A program made the position numbers and the translations under genes. Shown here piece by piece: positions 11,770 through 23,030 of a stretch of DNA of 64,000 nucleotides (positions are counted from its first letter, which is position 1; every line of letters starts with the position of its first letter). The notes under the pieces are model-generated. The model was given only the letters and a program-made list of their open reading frames with translations, did not search any database and was not told where the DNA came from. This stretch comes from Liopterus haemorrhoidalis (lineage: Eukaryota; Arthropoda; Insecta; Coleoptera; Dytiscidae): positions 202,974,419 to 203,038,418 of the forward strand of contig OZ020611.1 of assembly GCA_963971575.1 (NCBI GenBank). Direction: 5' to 3'.

Positions 11770-12515
11770 AATGGTATTGGCTTTATTGGAAATATAATTC
11801 TATGCCATTAGTGTTTAAATATGATTTCGGGCATATGGGCGCCGCTCGAACGAAAGGCAATCTGGAAGTCCAATAATCCACCACTTTTTGGAGCAGCTGG
11901 AACCGTATATCGGCAATAATGTGGCAAATGTTTGCTTCCAAGTCGTCCATCGACTCTGGTTTATCGGCGTAGATTAGCAACTTCACATATCCCCACAGAA
12001 AATAAGCCAAAGGTGTTAAATCGCACGATCTTGGAGGCCAATTCACAGGTCCATTACGCGAAATTATGCGCTTATCGAATGTTTCCTTCAATAAATCGAG
12101 TGCGGCGCGCACTTTGTGGCATGTTGCGCCATCTTGTTGAAATCACAGCTCTTCCACATTAATGCCATTCAGTTGGGAAACGAAAAAGTCAGTAATCATG
12201 GCTCTATAGCGGTCTCCATTGACTGTAACGTTCTGGCTGGCATACTACGGCACAGCAGCAACAGCTTCTTCGGTGCGCACTGTACGACGTCTCTACGGAT
12301 GCGTATTATCAATTAGAGTATGCGTGGTGCGAAAATGATCCATGTTTATTCGAATTACTTGCTCGGCTGGACGACTATGTCGAACGTAAAATGGACGTAG
12401 AGCACGGTAAATTTCGCGAACTGAACCACGATTTTCGAAATAAATTTGCACAATTTGCAAGCGTTGTTTTGGCGTAAGTCTATTTATGGTGAAATGGCAA
12501 ACCAAAATCATCTGT
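11770..12515 (-). pseudogene. Internally deleted DD41D-type mariner transposase
   Basis: Read on the minus strand, the N-terminal part (RLTPKQRLQIVQIYFENRGS, GSVREIYRALRPFY) runs to TEEAVAAV and then jumps directly to VTVNGDRYRAMITDFF, FQQDGATCHK and GPVNWPPRSCDLTPLAYFLW. The second helix-turn-helix and the first catalytic Asp are therefore gone. The spacing from the QQD Asp to the last catalytic position is 41 residues, as in rosa-type DD41D mariners, but that last Asp is Ala (TPLAYF). There are three in-frame stops, after DNTHP, after EEAVAAVP and before FQQDG. The C-terminal end is frameshifted. TIRs were not identified. Confidence 0.85.
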
Positions 12516-12837
12516 CAGCTATCAAAATGGCCGTCGTTGGAAACAGTGTTGCCAATTCGAAAAACAACCTCTAAAAAACACTTTATTGTCCTTTATGCAA
12601 AGCCAAACGGATGGATCGAAAATGTTCACGATTTAATTCCATTTTTAGCCGAGATGAATATTTTGAAGTTACTGTAAACAACACAAATAGCGCTCATACG
12701 TCAAAACGTTCTGAGTACGTATACTGTCAAAAATGTTAAACTTGACGATAGAAGCGTCAGTTGCCAGATGGCAGCACTAGTTTAGCACAATCCCGAAATA
12801 TAAGAGGCATAGCACTACACTCCGAAGATCAAAAAAA

Positions 12838-13010
12838 CAATCAAAACAGTGGATAGCAGGCGGTGAACAAGGCCAAGATGATGCCATCAGTTGGTAAGGT
12901 TATAAGCTTTTGGGATTCCCGAGGAATAATTTTTATCGACTACTTGCATCATGGAAGAAAGATACGAGGCCAGAATTGTGTCAGACAATAGTTTTTACGA
13001 TACATGTACA
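12838..13010 (+). pseudogene. DD34D mariner transposase, central fragment
   Basis: The plus strand encodes MMPSVGKVISFWDSRGIIFI followed by DYLHHGRKIRG and a stop at 13008-13010. The KVMxSVFWDxxGIIxIDYL block is characteristic of classical (SETMAR/Mos-like) mariner transposases, between the first and second catalytic Asp. Just upstream, another frame reads SKQWIAGGE, also typical of the family. Both ends are truncated. Confidence 0.75.
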
Positions 13011-13680
13011 TTATACCCTCTGCTGATTTTACGACTACAGCCCTGGCGGAGACCATAATTCCTACCGCAGACATAGACAGACACATGATTGATAAGAGTT
13101 TTTTGTTTTATACCTCTATACCTACGAAATGTGTGATATGAACGAAATCACTTTTTTCGCAATAATCGATTTTTAAATTCTCTAAAACATTCCTCTGGAA
13201 TCACGTACATTTTTAATTAAATGTGAACCACGTTTGAGACCTTTGCCACATTTGATTTTACCGCAGATTTGAAATGATGAAATTACAAGAAAAAACTTCA
13301 TCTTAAAATATTTCAATTTATATTTATGGGATTTAAGGAGGTAGGCTAAACCATTTTTATTAGATTTTATAAGTTTAATTTAATATTGAGTAAGAGTTTT
13401 CGTTTTTCATTTAACAATCGATTGTGGTACGTGTACTACGTGCGATATTTTATTAGTGCGATTTTCAACAGTCAGCTTAACAAGGGCGGTAGTTGGGCTA
13501 ATGTGATTTTCTATCAATAAATGGAGCTCTTTTTTAATGCGACTTTTATAGCTGCTGATTTACGGAGCTTGCCTCTTACGTCAATACTTCTCATTACAGG
13601 AAACGATGTTAAAACAGAATTTTAATTCTTATATTCATTTTACTACAGTAATCTTGTAAGCCCTGAATTAAATCTTTTAC
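13011..13680. other. Unassigned AT-rich interval
   Basis: No coding similarity or repeat structure that I can name. It lies between a mariner fragment and the left TTAA border of a MITE. Confidence 0.4.
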
Positions 13681-13869
13681 TTAAGTGGTGGTACAACAGT
13701 GTAGTTTATACAAGTTTCTTATACAAAACTGACAATCTGAAATAAAATTAGTAATAATCTAAAAATCTAAATTTGTAGCATATTCATGTTTTAGCTATTT
13801 TGTTCTATTGCAAAAAACACTTATAGCTATTGAATTAGGTGTGTGAATTAATTCCGTCCATCTGCGGTC

Positions 13870-15031
13870 AAAACAAAACAAACAAACAAAAAACTGGCTA
13901 ATCAATCACAGCAGAAATATATACTGCAACCAACTGGACGAAACAATGCAAAAACTTGAAGAAAAAGAGTCTAGATTGGTCAACAGATCGACTCCTGTCT
14001 TATTGCATGATAACGCTAGACTGCACAAATGACTGTGGCAAAAACTACAGGAATTGGAGTTGGAACTTCCTCATCATCCTCCATACTCACCAGACCTAGA
14101 CCCCACTGACTACCACTTCTTCCGCAATTTGGACAACTTTTTAATAGGAAAACAGTTTAATTCCTACAATGCTGTAAAACTGGCCTTCCAGGAATTCATT
14201 GACACTCCTCCGCCAGAGTTTTACCACCGGCCTGAACAACCTGCCGCTTAAATGGCAAAAGTATATAGACAATATGGGTACATATTTTGATGAATAAAAT
14301 AATTCTTTATATTTGTAAGTTATCAACCAACTTTGCCTTTTTACTTGCCCGACCTTAATATATAAGGGGCAAGTATTGTAATCGCGAAAATTTTCGATGT
14401 CGAGATTTTGACTGATGACCGCGTTTCATGGTCCAGGGACTCCAAAAAACCTATTTTCGAAGTGCCGTCCGTATGTGTGTGTGTCTGTGTGTGTGTCTGT
14501 ATGTATACACGATAACTCAAGAACGGTTCAACTTAGAGAATTCGTTCTGGTATTAAAAAATTCTCCTATTTAATGGGAAGAACCCTATTGTTTTTTATGA
14601 AAATCGGTTGACTAGAAATGGGAGTTTACTCGTGTCGATTTTAAGATTTTTGCGAATATTTAGCAACAGAAAAATATTTCGAAAAAATTTATTGAACGAA
14701 AGTTACTATAAATGCAATTACTAATAACTTTTATTTGAGACGTTTTTTGATAAAACGAAAAATTTCGAAATTTTTTTGGAAAATTGTTTAAGTCTCAATT
14801 TTTTCATACTTATATGTAAAGTTTCCATGGTCACGATAATTAATTCGTAACTAGTAAACCAAGCCTTGGACAAAAATTTGTATAGAACATAATTTGATGT
14901 ATTTTTTAAGATTTATCTAAATATTAAAAAAAAAAATTAAATTAATTTTTTTTTTTTTTTTGGGAGGGCAAGTCTAACGGAAGTTTCCCTTCGCCACTGG
15001 TTTTCTACAAATTCCATCCTTGACGACCTAA
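13870..15031 (+). pseudogene. DD34D-type mariner remnant, C-terminal half, split by an insertion
   Basis: The sequence encodes ITAEIYC-like (degraded), ESRLVNRSTPVLLHDNARLH, a stop, then LELELPHHPPYSPDLDPTDY and HFFRNLDNFLIGKQFNS, the second and third catalytic blocks of a classical mariner transposase. The 3' untranslated part (taagttatcaaccaactttg) matches the copy at 40529-41381. It is interrupted at 14343-15001 by another element. The right TIR (rc TTAGGTCGTCAAGGATGGAA) ends at 15031, followed by TA. The 5' half is missing. Confidence 0.8.
14343..15001 (-). mobile_element. Repeat family 'ACCAGTGGCGAAGG...GGGCAAGT', copy 1
   Basis: In minus orientation it starts ACCAGTGGCGAAGG and ends CTTATATATTAAGGTCGGGC AAGT. 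It sits in a T run inside the mariner 3' end. Homologous copies lie at 59714-60178 and 61018-61521. All contain a TG/CA-rich microsatellite, the phrase cgataactcaagaacggttc, and conserved flanks around it. An ACTTGCCC motif near the start is inverted as GGGCAAGT at the end. The superfamily is unknown, and no coding region is present. Confidence 0.7.
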
Positions 15032-15199
15032 TATTTGCGCAAACTGGCCCTTTTCAAAAAAAGTTTTCACACCGCTGTGTTAGATAGATGAATATTCGAC
15101 TGCAAATTTTGATGTATTAATTGTTACTAATTTTATTGCATATTGTTAGTTTTGTATAAGAAACTTATTAGCTGTGGGGGTTATATAATACGTACTTAA

Positions 15200-15922
15200 A
15201 TGAATACTAGTTTTGTTTAGTTATTTAAAAAAAAAAGTTAACGTGAGCTGACTCAGAGACAGAGCTGTACCAACGAGTTGGCATCGGGGCACTTGCCAGG
15301 GGCGCGTGGCCTGATGTGAGGCGCCATCGTGTATATATGGTCATTAAACGCATTGGCAGGTGAAAATCATTTTTGTTTTCTCATCACTTGGATTTGGGGA
15401 GTGAGGACCTTTTTTGTCTTATTACTTGGATTTGGGAAGGTAAATTTTATCAATTTACTTTATTTGCCAAGGACGCCAAAAACATTGCTACGGCTCTGCT
15501 CAGAGAACTGAAAATTAGCTTGCATGTGCATTTCTTTGGCACACATGTAAGAAAATATTGAGACAGAAAAAAATGTAACGTTTGAAAAATATAAACATAT
15601 GTATTTTTCAGTTTAATTTAATTTAATTTTATTTTATTCTGAAAACAAAGGGAAAATTTGTACTTGAAAAAATATTTTGATAGAACTTCTCAAAAATGTG
15701 CCAAAACGTTTCCTCTGAAGGGTTATTTATTATAAACTCACAAAAATGAATGTAATTATTGTAAAAATAAAGTAAACGTTAATAGAAAACTGTGAATTTT
15801 TGGCACTATTAGCCCCTCTGGCAAGGTTTGATCTGAAGATTTGGAATAATGCAATGTGACCAAGAGTACGCTCTGAACATTTATTTTAAAAAAATCTTTC
15901 TATTTTTTAAAATTTATGTAAG
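15200..15922. other. Unassigned interval between MITE and tandem-unit element
   Basis: A relatively GC-rich patch (15245-15360, including gcacttgccaggggcgcg) resembles a worn hAT terminus, but no partner end was found. No coding region recognised. Confidence 0.35.
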
Positions 15923-18404
15923 ACTAGCTGAAAACCCGTGCTTCGCTACGGTATATTGATGGTCTCATTGGCATAAAATCCGCAGTTTGTTTTTAAACTT
16001 CTGTATTGGTAACCTTTGTAACAAAAAATCTAGTCGATATCTCATCTGTCCTAAGAGATATTGAGGAATCCGTGCAAAAACATTTTACTCCTTTTCACCA
16101 GATAGGGGTCGAACTTGAAAAAATCCTTTCTTAGTGGGTTCTTACGTCATACTGAAAAATATACTCTCCGAGTTATTTATTTCTAACAAAAAAATACTAA
16201 TTTACCCTTTAGGAGTGAAAGAAAACTGTCAAAACACATATATGCTAAAATGGAATGTTATAACTCAACAACCGCTGGAAATACAAAGGGTTCTATAATT
16301 CACCCCGAATGTAGATTCACCCCTTTAGGGGTTGATTAAGATAAAATCCTGAAATTCATTTTTCGTCATTTGTATGGGTAATCTTTATAAGCAAAAACCA
16401 AGTCTATATCTTATTGATCCTAGAAGATATTAAGGCGTCCTTGAAATCACAATTCCCTCTTTTCACCCTTTAGGGGTTATATTTGTTAAAGGTAAAAAAC
16501 TGTTAAAACCATTTCGAGACATTTTAAAAAGACACCTATGTGCCAAAAAGAAACGTTATAAATCAACAAACACAGGAGATACGACGCGATGTATAATCTA
16601 CCCCGTTTGTAGAATCACCCCTTTAGGGGTTGATTAGGACGAAATTCTGAAATAAGTTTTTCGGCATTTGTATGGATAATTTTTGTAAGCAAACACCAAG
16701 TCGATATCTTATTGGTCCTAAAAGAATTAAGGAATTACTGAAATCACATTTCAACCCTTTTCACCCTTAAGGAGTGAAATTTAAAAAAAATGTCAAAATC
16801 ATTTCGAGATATTAAAAGAAAAACAAACACCTATGTGCCAAAAAGTAATGTTGCAACTAAACGAACACAGGAAATATGGCGGGATGTATAATTCACCCCG
16901 ATTGTAGATCCACCCCTTAAGGGGTTGATTAGGACAAAATCCAAAAATTGGTTTTTCGGCATTTGCAAGGGTAGTTTTTGTAAGCAAAAACCAAGTCGAT
17001 ATCTTATTGGTGTTAAAAAATATTAAACAATCCTTGAAATCACATTTCACCCCTTTTCACCTTTTAGGGGTTAAATTTAAAAAAGTTGTCAAAATCATTT
17101 CGAGATATTTTAAAAAGACGCCTATGTGCCAAAAAGAAACCTTATATCTCAATAAACACAGGGAATACGACGGGATGTATAATTCACCCCGATTGTAGAT
17201 CCATCCTTTAGGGGTTGATTAGGACAAAATCCTGAAATATATTTTTCGGTATTTGTATGGGTAATCTTTGTCAGCAAAAAGCAAGGCAATATCTTATTGG
17301 CCCTAAGAGATTTAAGGAATCCTTGAAATCACAATTCACCCCTTTTCACCCTTTAGAGGTGAAATTTAAAATCAAAAACTTTTCGAGATATTTTAAAAAG
17401 ACACCTATGTGCTAAAAAGTAATGTTGCAACTAAATGTACACAGGAAATACGACGAAATGTATAACTCACCCCGATTGTAGATCCATCCCTTTAGGGGTT
17501 GATTAGGACAAATTCCTGAAATAAGTTTTTCGGTAATTGTATGGATAATCTTTGCAAGCAAACAGTAAGTCCATAACTTATTGGTCCTAAGAGATATTAA
17601 GGAATCTTTGAAATCACAATTCACNNNNNNNNNNNNNNNNNNNNNNNNNNNNNNNNNNNNNNNNNNNNNNNNNNNNNNNNNNNNNNNNNNNNNNNNNNNN
17701 NNNNNNNNNNNNNNNNNNNNNNNNNNNNNNNNNNNNNNNNNNNNNNNNNNNNNNNNNNNNNNNNNNNNNNNNNNNNNNNNNNNNNNNNNNNNNNNNNNNN
17801 NNNNNNNNNNNNNNNNNNNNNNNNAAAATCCTGAAATTGGTGATTCGGTATTTGTATGGGTAATCTTTGTAAGCAAAAAGCAAGTCGATATCTTATTGGT
17901 CCTAAGAGATATTAAAGAATCCTTAAAATCACAATTCACCCCTTTTCACCCTTTAGGGGTGAAATTTAAAAAAACTGTGAATACCATTTCGAGATATTTT
18001 AAAAAGACACCTATGTGCCAATAAGTAATCTTGCAACTAAACGAACACAGGAAATACAACGGGATGTATAATCCACCCCGATTGTAGGTTCACCCCTTTA
18101 GGGGTTGATTAGGGCAAAATCCCGAAATTGGTTTTTCGGCATTTGTATGGGTAATACTTGTAAGCAAAAACTAAGTCGATATCCCATCGGCCCTAAGAGA
18201 TATTAAGGAATTCGTGAAATCACATTTCACCCCTTTTCATCCCTTAGGAGTGGATTTTCGAAAAATCCCTTCTTAGTGGGTGCTTACGTCATGGAGGGAA
18301 TATACTCTCCAAATTTCAAGTTTCTAGGGCCAGGGGTTCGAGCTGGGCGGTGATGAGTGAGTCAGTCAGTCAGTCAGGACACTGCCTTTTATATATATAG
18401 ATAT
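15923..18404 (+). repeat. Tandem array of ~295-bp units inside a repeat element
   Basis: The element begins ctgaaaacccgtgcttcgct and ends with a gtcagtcagtcagtcagg run followed by ttttatatatatagat. Between these, units of about 290-305 bp repeat. The marker agtcgatatcttattggtcc recurs near 16032, 16401, 16699, 16994, 17284, 17578, 17883 and 18174. Each unit also holds ttcaccccttttcacccttt and cctatgtgccaaaaag. Short open frames on both strands recur per unit but resemble no known protein. An inverted single-unit fragment lies at 20850-21050. Confidence 0.85.
17625..17824. other. Assembly gap (200 N)
   Basis: Exactly 200 Ns within the tandem array. The marker spacing across the gap (17578 to 17883) is 305, about one unit. 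A round 200 is a common placeholder, so the true number of missing units is unknown. Confidence 0.98.
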
Positions 18405-18435
18405 TAAATTGAAACATATACAAATTCACACTTAA

Positions 18436-19184
18436 GGGTGCGCACAACCGTACAGTTTCCTATACAAGACTAACAACCTGAAATAAAATTATTAACAATC
18501 TATACATCAAAATTTTCAGCGTATTTTTATATACCTAATAGGATATTTTTAATTGTCAAAAGAACTGTCATGTAATTGTAAATAAACAACTTGCGTTATA
18601 GACGCCATCTTGTAAACCATTCGACGCATATTTGTGTACCCTGCGGCAAATTGTAGCTAAAGCTTCATTCTACAAATATGTTTGGAGATAATTTGTTCTA
18701 TTGTGAAAATTACTTATAGTTATTGTACTTCGTAATCTACTTTTGCCGCCACCTCGAATCTGCCGCGGTTCTCATAGGTGCGGCAGATAAAAATGTTTCA
18801 TTTTATGTAAAGAATACTTGTACCAAGTGGCATTTCATTATCATCAAGTATAATATTTTTCGACGAAGGCTCTAAACTATAAACAATCATGTCGAAAAAA
18901 ATGTTAACGTATTATTTGAACATTTCTACACAAAACTATATAAATACAAAAATTATTTGAAACCCAGAAATATATTTAAAAAATTACAGAACATTGTTGT
19001 GTAATACCTATTATTAAGTTATTTAGCAATAACATTTTTACAATAATTTTTTCTATAATCAAAAATATCTTATTAGATAGATAAAAATTCTGTGCAAAAT
19101 TTGATGTATAGATTGTCACTAATTTTATTTCAGATAGTTAGTTTTGTATAAGAAACTAATAATCTCTGGGGGTTGTACGTAGCA
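18436..19184. mobile_element. TTAA-flanked MITE, copy 2 (749 bp)
   Basis: Bounded by TTAA at 18432-18435 and 19185-19188. The termini are GGGTGCGCACAACCGTACAG and, on the reverse strand, TGCTACGTACAACCCCCAGA. Inverted arms of about 100 bp follow (aaataaaattattaacaatc versus gattgtcactaattttattt). The interior is non-coding, and the superfamily is unknown. The TTAA duplication is of piggyBac type, but the termini are not typical of piggyBac. Confidence 0.8.
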
Positions 19185-19188
19185 TTAA

Positions 19189-20130
19189 TTGTTTTCCCTC
19201 ACTTCTTTTCAACATTTTCAAGCCCCAACCAATATTTTCCTCTGCGACCCAATTTTCTATTCAATACTGACCAGCTATTGTATTAAATTTCTAAGCTGTT
19301 CCAATTTAATGTCGAGTAAATTATAATCTATATTTGTGTATAGTTTTGATGTATTAAACATATCGCTTATAATAGACCGCGTTATTTTGAATAGATAACT
19401 GCGGCAGTCAAGTTGTAACCTCAACTATTTACAAGTTGACTAATTAAGCATCTTGTAACAAGATCTGGTTAACTTAATTATACAACCAACTGTTTTGTAC
19501 AATCAATAATGCTTAGAATTCCACTTACCAGTTACTGTACAGCTTATTATTTAATTATAACAACTTCGGTAAGGTTTCGATTTACGTTGCCTAGCCCAAA
19601 GACTTTTCGCTATAGCTTTTGTTAACTACCGACTACATCAGCAAAATTATTAAAATAATCACTAAAATAAATAATAATTCGAACATTATTATTATTATTA
19701 CAAAACTAGAGCAGAAGCTATAAGCTTGTTATGTTCAAAAGAAATCAAATTCATAATTATACTCACAAACAAGAAAATAATACACAATTTTTACGAATAA
19801 TAGAAAATGACATATAACACTATACCATACATAACATTTACAATAAGAAAAAATAAAAAGTGTAATATTATTTAATTCTATTTAATTTGGGAACAGATGA
19901 CATAAAGCGGGAACATACTTATGAAACCCCAGGCGACGCGTGTTGACTTAAATTAAATTTTCTATTTATTAGGTCAGGAACATATTGTCCATTGCTCCAG
20001 GATCCATTGCTATGTATGTGGCATATATGAACATTCATGAACTAACGTTCTGATTTAGTTTTAAAAGTAAAATAAAAAATAAAAATCGGAATGTGCCATA
20101 TATGGCACACTATGCGGTAAACGGTTAACA
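19189..20130. other. Unassigned AT-rich interval
   Basis: No coding region or structured repeat identified. Confidence 0.35.
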
Positions 20131-20815
20131 TACATGTGAAAGTGTAACATTTCATCCGTTAAATCAAGGTTAACATCCTCTGGGTAAATTTCCATTAATA
20201 GTTTAACATGCCGTTGAATTTCTTCCTTAGAGCAAAAAATATGTGCAAGAAAGGAAAACGTTTTTAAGATACCGTTATATACTGTAGATCTTCTTCTTAA
20301 ATTATTTGTGGGTCTAAAACAGGGATAAACGATTTTATCCTGAATTTATCTTTTGGAGAGAGAGAGAGAGTCCATCTAACACATCAGGTACATCTCCGTC
20401 ATTTTCTTGCTGTTTTCTTCTTCTTTGTCTTGTTAACACAATTCCGTAATCAAATTTTGGCAATATGGCTTTTACTTGTTCTTCAATTTCATCAAAATCG
20501 CCTCTTATTTTGTTTAATAATCCTGCAACTGATCTATACAAGCTTGCACAAGTACTCAATAATACTTCTGAATTTTGAATCGTTTTGTTGAACTTGTGAA
20601 AGTAATGTAACACACGGGACCAAAAATGTAGCATAAATAATAATTCCAACTCTTCAATTTTTTACAAAATATTATTGGCATTGCCATTGTCATCAGAGTA
20701 TAAATGACTAAGGGCATCAGTGGTAGAATTGTAGCTTTACAAAATAATTTCTGTTGCATGTGCATCCCACCTAGTTTGTGACAAATATTTAGGCACTTTT
20801 GACTGAGGATGTAGA
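20131..20815 (-). pseudogene. hAT transposase fragment (ZMYM1-like / DUF4371 type)
   Basis: The minus strand reads SKVPKYLSQTRWDAHATEII, then after a stop HLYSDD..., a second stop, and IEELELLFMLHFWSRVLHYF followed by a run typical of ZMYM1-like hAT transposases (YLSxTRW, LEFxFLLxFW, then an Arg/Lys-rich RQRRRKQQEN). After a one-base shift it continues in DKIVYPCFRPTNNLRRRSTV and the ILKTFSFLAHIFCSKEEIQ region. Two stops and one frameshift show that it is dead. It ends abruptly at about 20131. Confidence 0.8.
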
Positions 20816-20849
20816 AATGATTTTAAAACTTTGTTTCTTTTTTCTTTTT

Positions 20850-21138
20850 TACGGATTCCTTAATATCTCTTAGACCCAATGAGATATAGACTTTTTGCTT
20901 ACAAATGTTACCCATGCACATGAACAAAAACGTATTTTGCCCTAATTAACATATAAAGGACAAAACTAGATTCAGCGTGAATTATAAAACCCTTCGTATG
21001 GTCTGTGTCTGTTGAGTTATAGCATATATATATATATATATATATTTGTACATGTGCATCTTTTTGAATTTTGAGCCCCCCTGGACTAAAGAGGCCCTAG
21101 GCTTAAGCCTACTTAGCCTATAAAGAAATCCAGCCCTG
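20850..21138 (-). mobile_element. hAT 5' terminus with an embedded tandem-unit fragment
   Basis: Read on the minus strand from 21138, the end is CAGGGCTGGATTTCTTTATA followed by GGCCTAGGGC-type sequence. This is a common terminus of ZMYM1-like hAT elements and fits the transposase fragment at 20131-20815. About 20850-21050 is an inverted copy of the ~295-bp unit found at 15923-18404, so that sequence lies between the terminus and the coding relic. An (AT)n run lies at 21028-21046. Confidence 0.6.
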
Positions 21139-22380
21139 GGTTTACGTGAATACGTCCACCTGGTTCTCCATTTGTACTGTACTGCTCCATTTTTGGCTTT
21201 GCGGCGTCATCTGTTATGCGCTTTCTGTAGGTCCTGCACCTTTCCGCATTGGTGTGTGGCATTTTTGGATTCCTCAGGATTCAATGTACTCGATTTGATT
21301 TCAGCTTGTACTTTGGACGCATATATCGCTCGACATTTTGATTTTAAAATGCAAGTTGTCGCATAATTAGCTCGTCAATTCGTGCTGCTTACTAACCATA
21401 CCACGCGGTATGGTTACGTATTTTAAAATTTCGTAATTTTGATGAATGTCCACGAATTGAGGTCTCTACATAATGTTTTAACTATTACAAAAACAAACAG
21501 TATCAAAATACCTTATTAACAATAACCTTATGTTACAAAATAAGGGTTATAATTTGAATAGGTTTTATAGTGAAGTAGCAATTTTAAAATTAATTTTCCC
21601 GGTGGTGGAAGTAGATACTTAATGACGTCGGTGTTTCATCTCAGCGAGAAGACCCACTCAATTGTACAAGTGGTCTTATTATTATGGCCCTTATGGAGAT
21701 CATAGATAAGGTCAGTATATAAGTTTCACTTCATCACGGATAGTTAAGCACGTTTATAGTGATAGGGTCTTTGATTTATAGTTTCCACAGATATTTAGTG
21801 CTTCAAGAGATCATCAATAAATTTTAAAGAGATTTTTTCAGTCCCTGTATTGATTTTAACAAGTGTACCACTTAAATCCAGTGTCTCTCAAACTCACGTT
21901 GAACAAAATTCTTTTTAAAACAATTGTTAATAAAAAAATATTTTATATTGAGATTATCTTAGAAGTACTGCTCCTTTGCGACCACACATTGCCGTTAGTG
22001 TCTTTTCCACTTGTAGAAACGTATTTAGTAGCTACTTTTTGGATTCGGTTTCTTCAGTATCTTTTAGATCAGTTTCCGATTTTATTTATCCTCATTCGTT
22101 TGAAAACAGAGTCCTTTTAACGAATTCATCAGTGAGGGGAACACAAGGGGCTAAGGTGTTAAATGGTGTTATCCCCCAACTGCCCCCTCTAAAATTGCAG
22201 ACTTGATCCACCATTGGAATCAAAATACTTTCCATGTATCATCTACTCGAGCGCCACAATGCTTTTGAATTCTTTCATAATTTTCGATCTTATCTTGTCA
22301 ACTCTTCTCCGCGAGTTGCTAAATTTTAGCCTTTTTAAATCCTAATTTGTTTATCCTAACCTACAAAATCACGAAATCAA
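21139..22380. other. Unassigned interval
   Basis: Short frames only, with no recognisable protein. Slightly less AT-rich at 21150-21380. Confidence 0.35.
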
Positions 22381-22389
22381 AACAACTGT

Positions 22390-23030
22390 TAAAAAACATT
22401 GTTCCTTGTATTTTAAAGAAATGGAACTAATGGAAGGATTGGATTACATTTTGAAATCTTTATTGCCGAAAATGTCTTTCAATAACGACATTCTCATCGT
22501 CGTTAGGTCATTTTATTATGTTGTTAGACTTGTTGCTCAAGAAAAATGGAATTCGGACTATTATTCCCTCCAAACTACTTTTGGAAGTATCAAACCTATC
22601 TGTTACATTTCGAAAACTTACAGTCTGATGACCAATATACCAGAGAAATATAAGAAGTTGATCCTGAGCACTAATTTTACCATTTTGGCCAGAATAATAC
22701 TTTCTACTAACTCGAAAATGTTCCAAAAAAACCTGATCACTATATTGTGGTACTATCATCCGTAGGTAATTTTCATTGTTTTGTTTATTTCAAATATCAT
22801 TCAAGAATTCTCCATCATTATCATTTAGGCTTGAAAATCCTGACAAATCAGAAAAATTACTGTCTTCTTCCATTACAACTACTAATTTAATCAAACAAAC
22901 AAAAACAAATAAGTGAGGTTAGATAACACGTTAAACTTATCCAGAATTAATTCTTGTAAAATTCTGGAACTTTAAGAACGATTCAGAATCAGTTCAGAAC
23001 ACAATTCACTCGTTCTTGGAACACTGCACT
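22390..23030 (-). pseudogene. Harbinger (HARBI1-like) transposase, N-terminal part
   Basis: The minus-strand ATG at 22873 begins MEEDSNFSDLSGFSSLNDND; a stop follows at ND-I-stop. The same frame continues YSDQVFLEHFRVSRKYYSGQ and ISAQDQLLIFLWYIGHQTVS, then FRNVTDRFDTSKSSLEGIIV, matching the FKxHFRVSR...LWYLGN...R.VADRF..SKSSLH block of HARBI1-like transposases. A second stop falls at the conserved KW position (IIK-stop-P). Later sequence is truncated near 22390. A terminus-like GTGCAGTGTTCCAAGAACGA reads leftward from 23030, preceded by TTA, and may be the 5' TIR. Confidence 0.78.

Larger units (their letters stand above)
13685..15195. mobile_element. TTAA-flanked MITE, copy 1, interrupted by nested insertions
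   Basis: TTAA lies immediately outside each end (13681-13684, 15196-15199). The left arm (cttatacaaaactgacaatc and following) and right arm (gttagttttgtataagaaac) are inverted copies of about 100 bp, shared with the elements at 18436 and 34229. The left internal sequence matches copy 2 up to about 13870, where a mariner fragment begins. The right arm resumes after 15031. Confidence 0.75.

Noticed and set aside
16799..18024. Recurrent 60-175 codon ORFs on both strands
   Set aside because: They follow the 295-bp tandem units, occur in both directions over the same DNA, and one crosses the N gap; no known domain seen.
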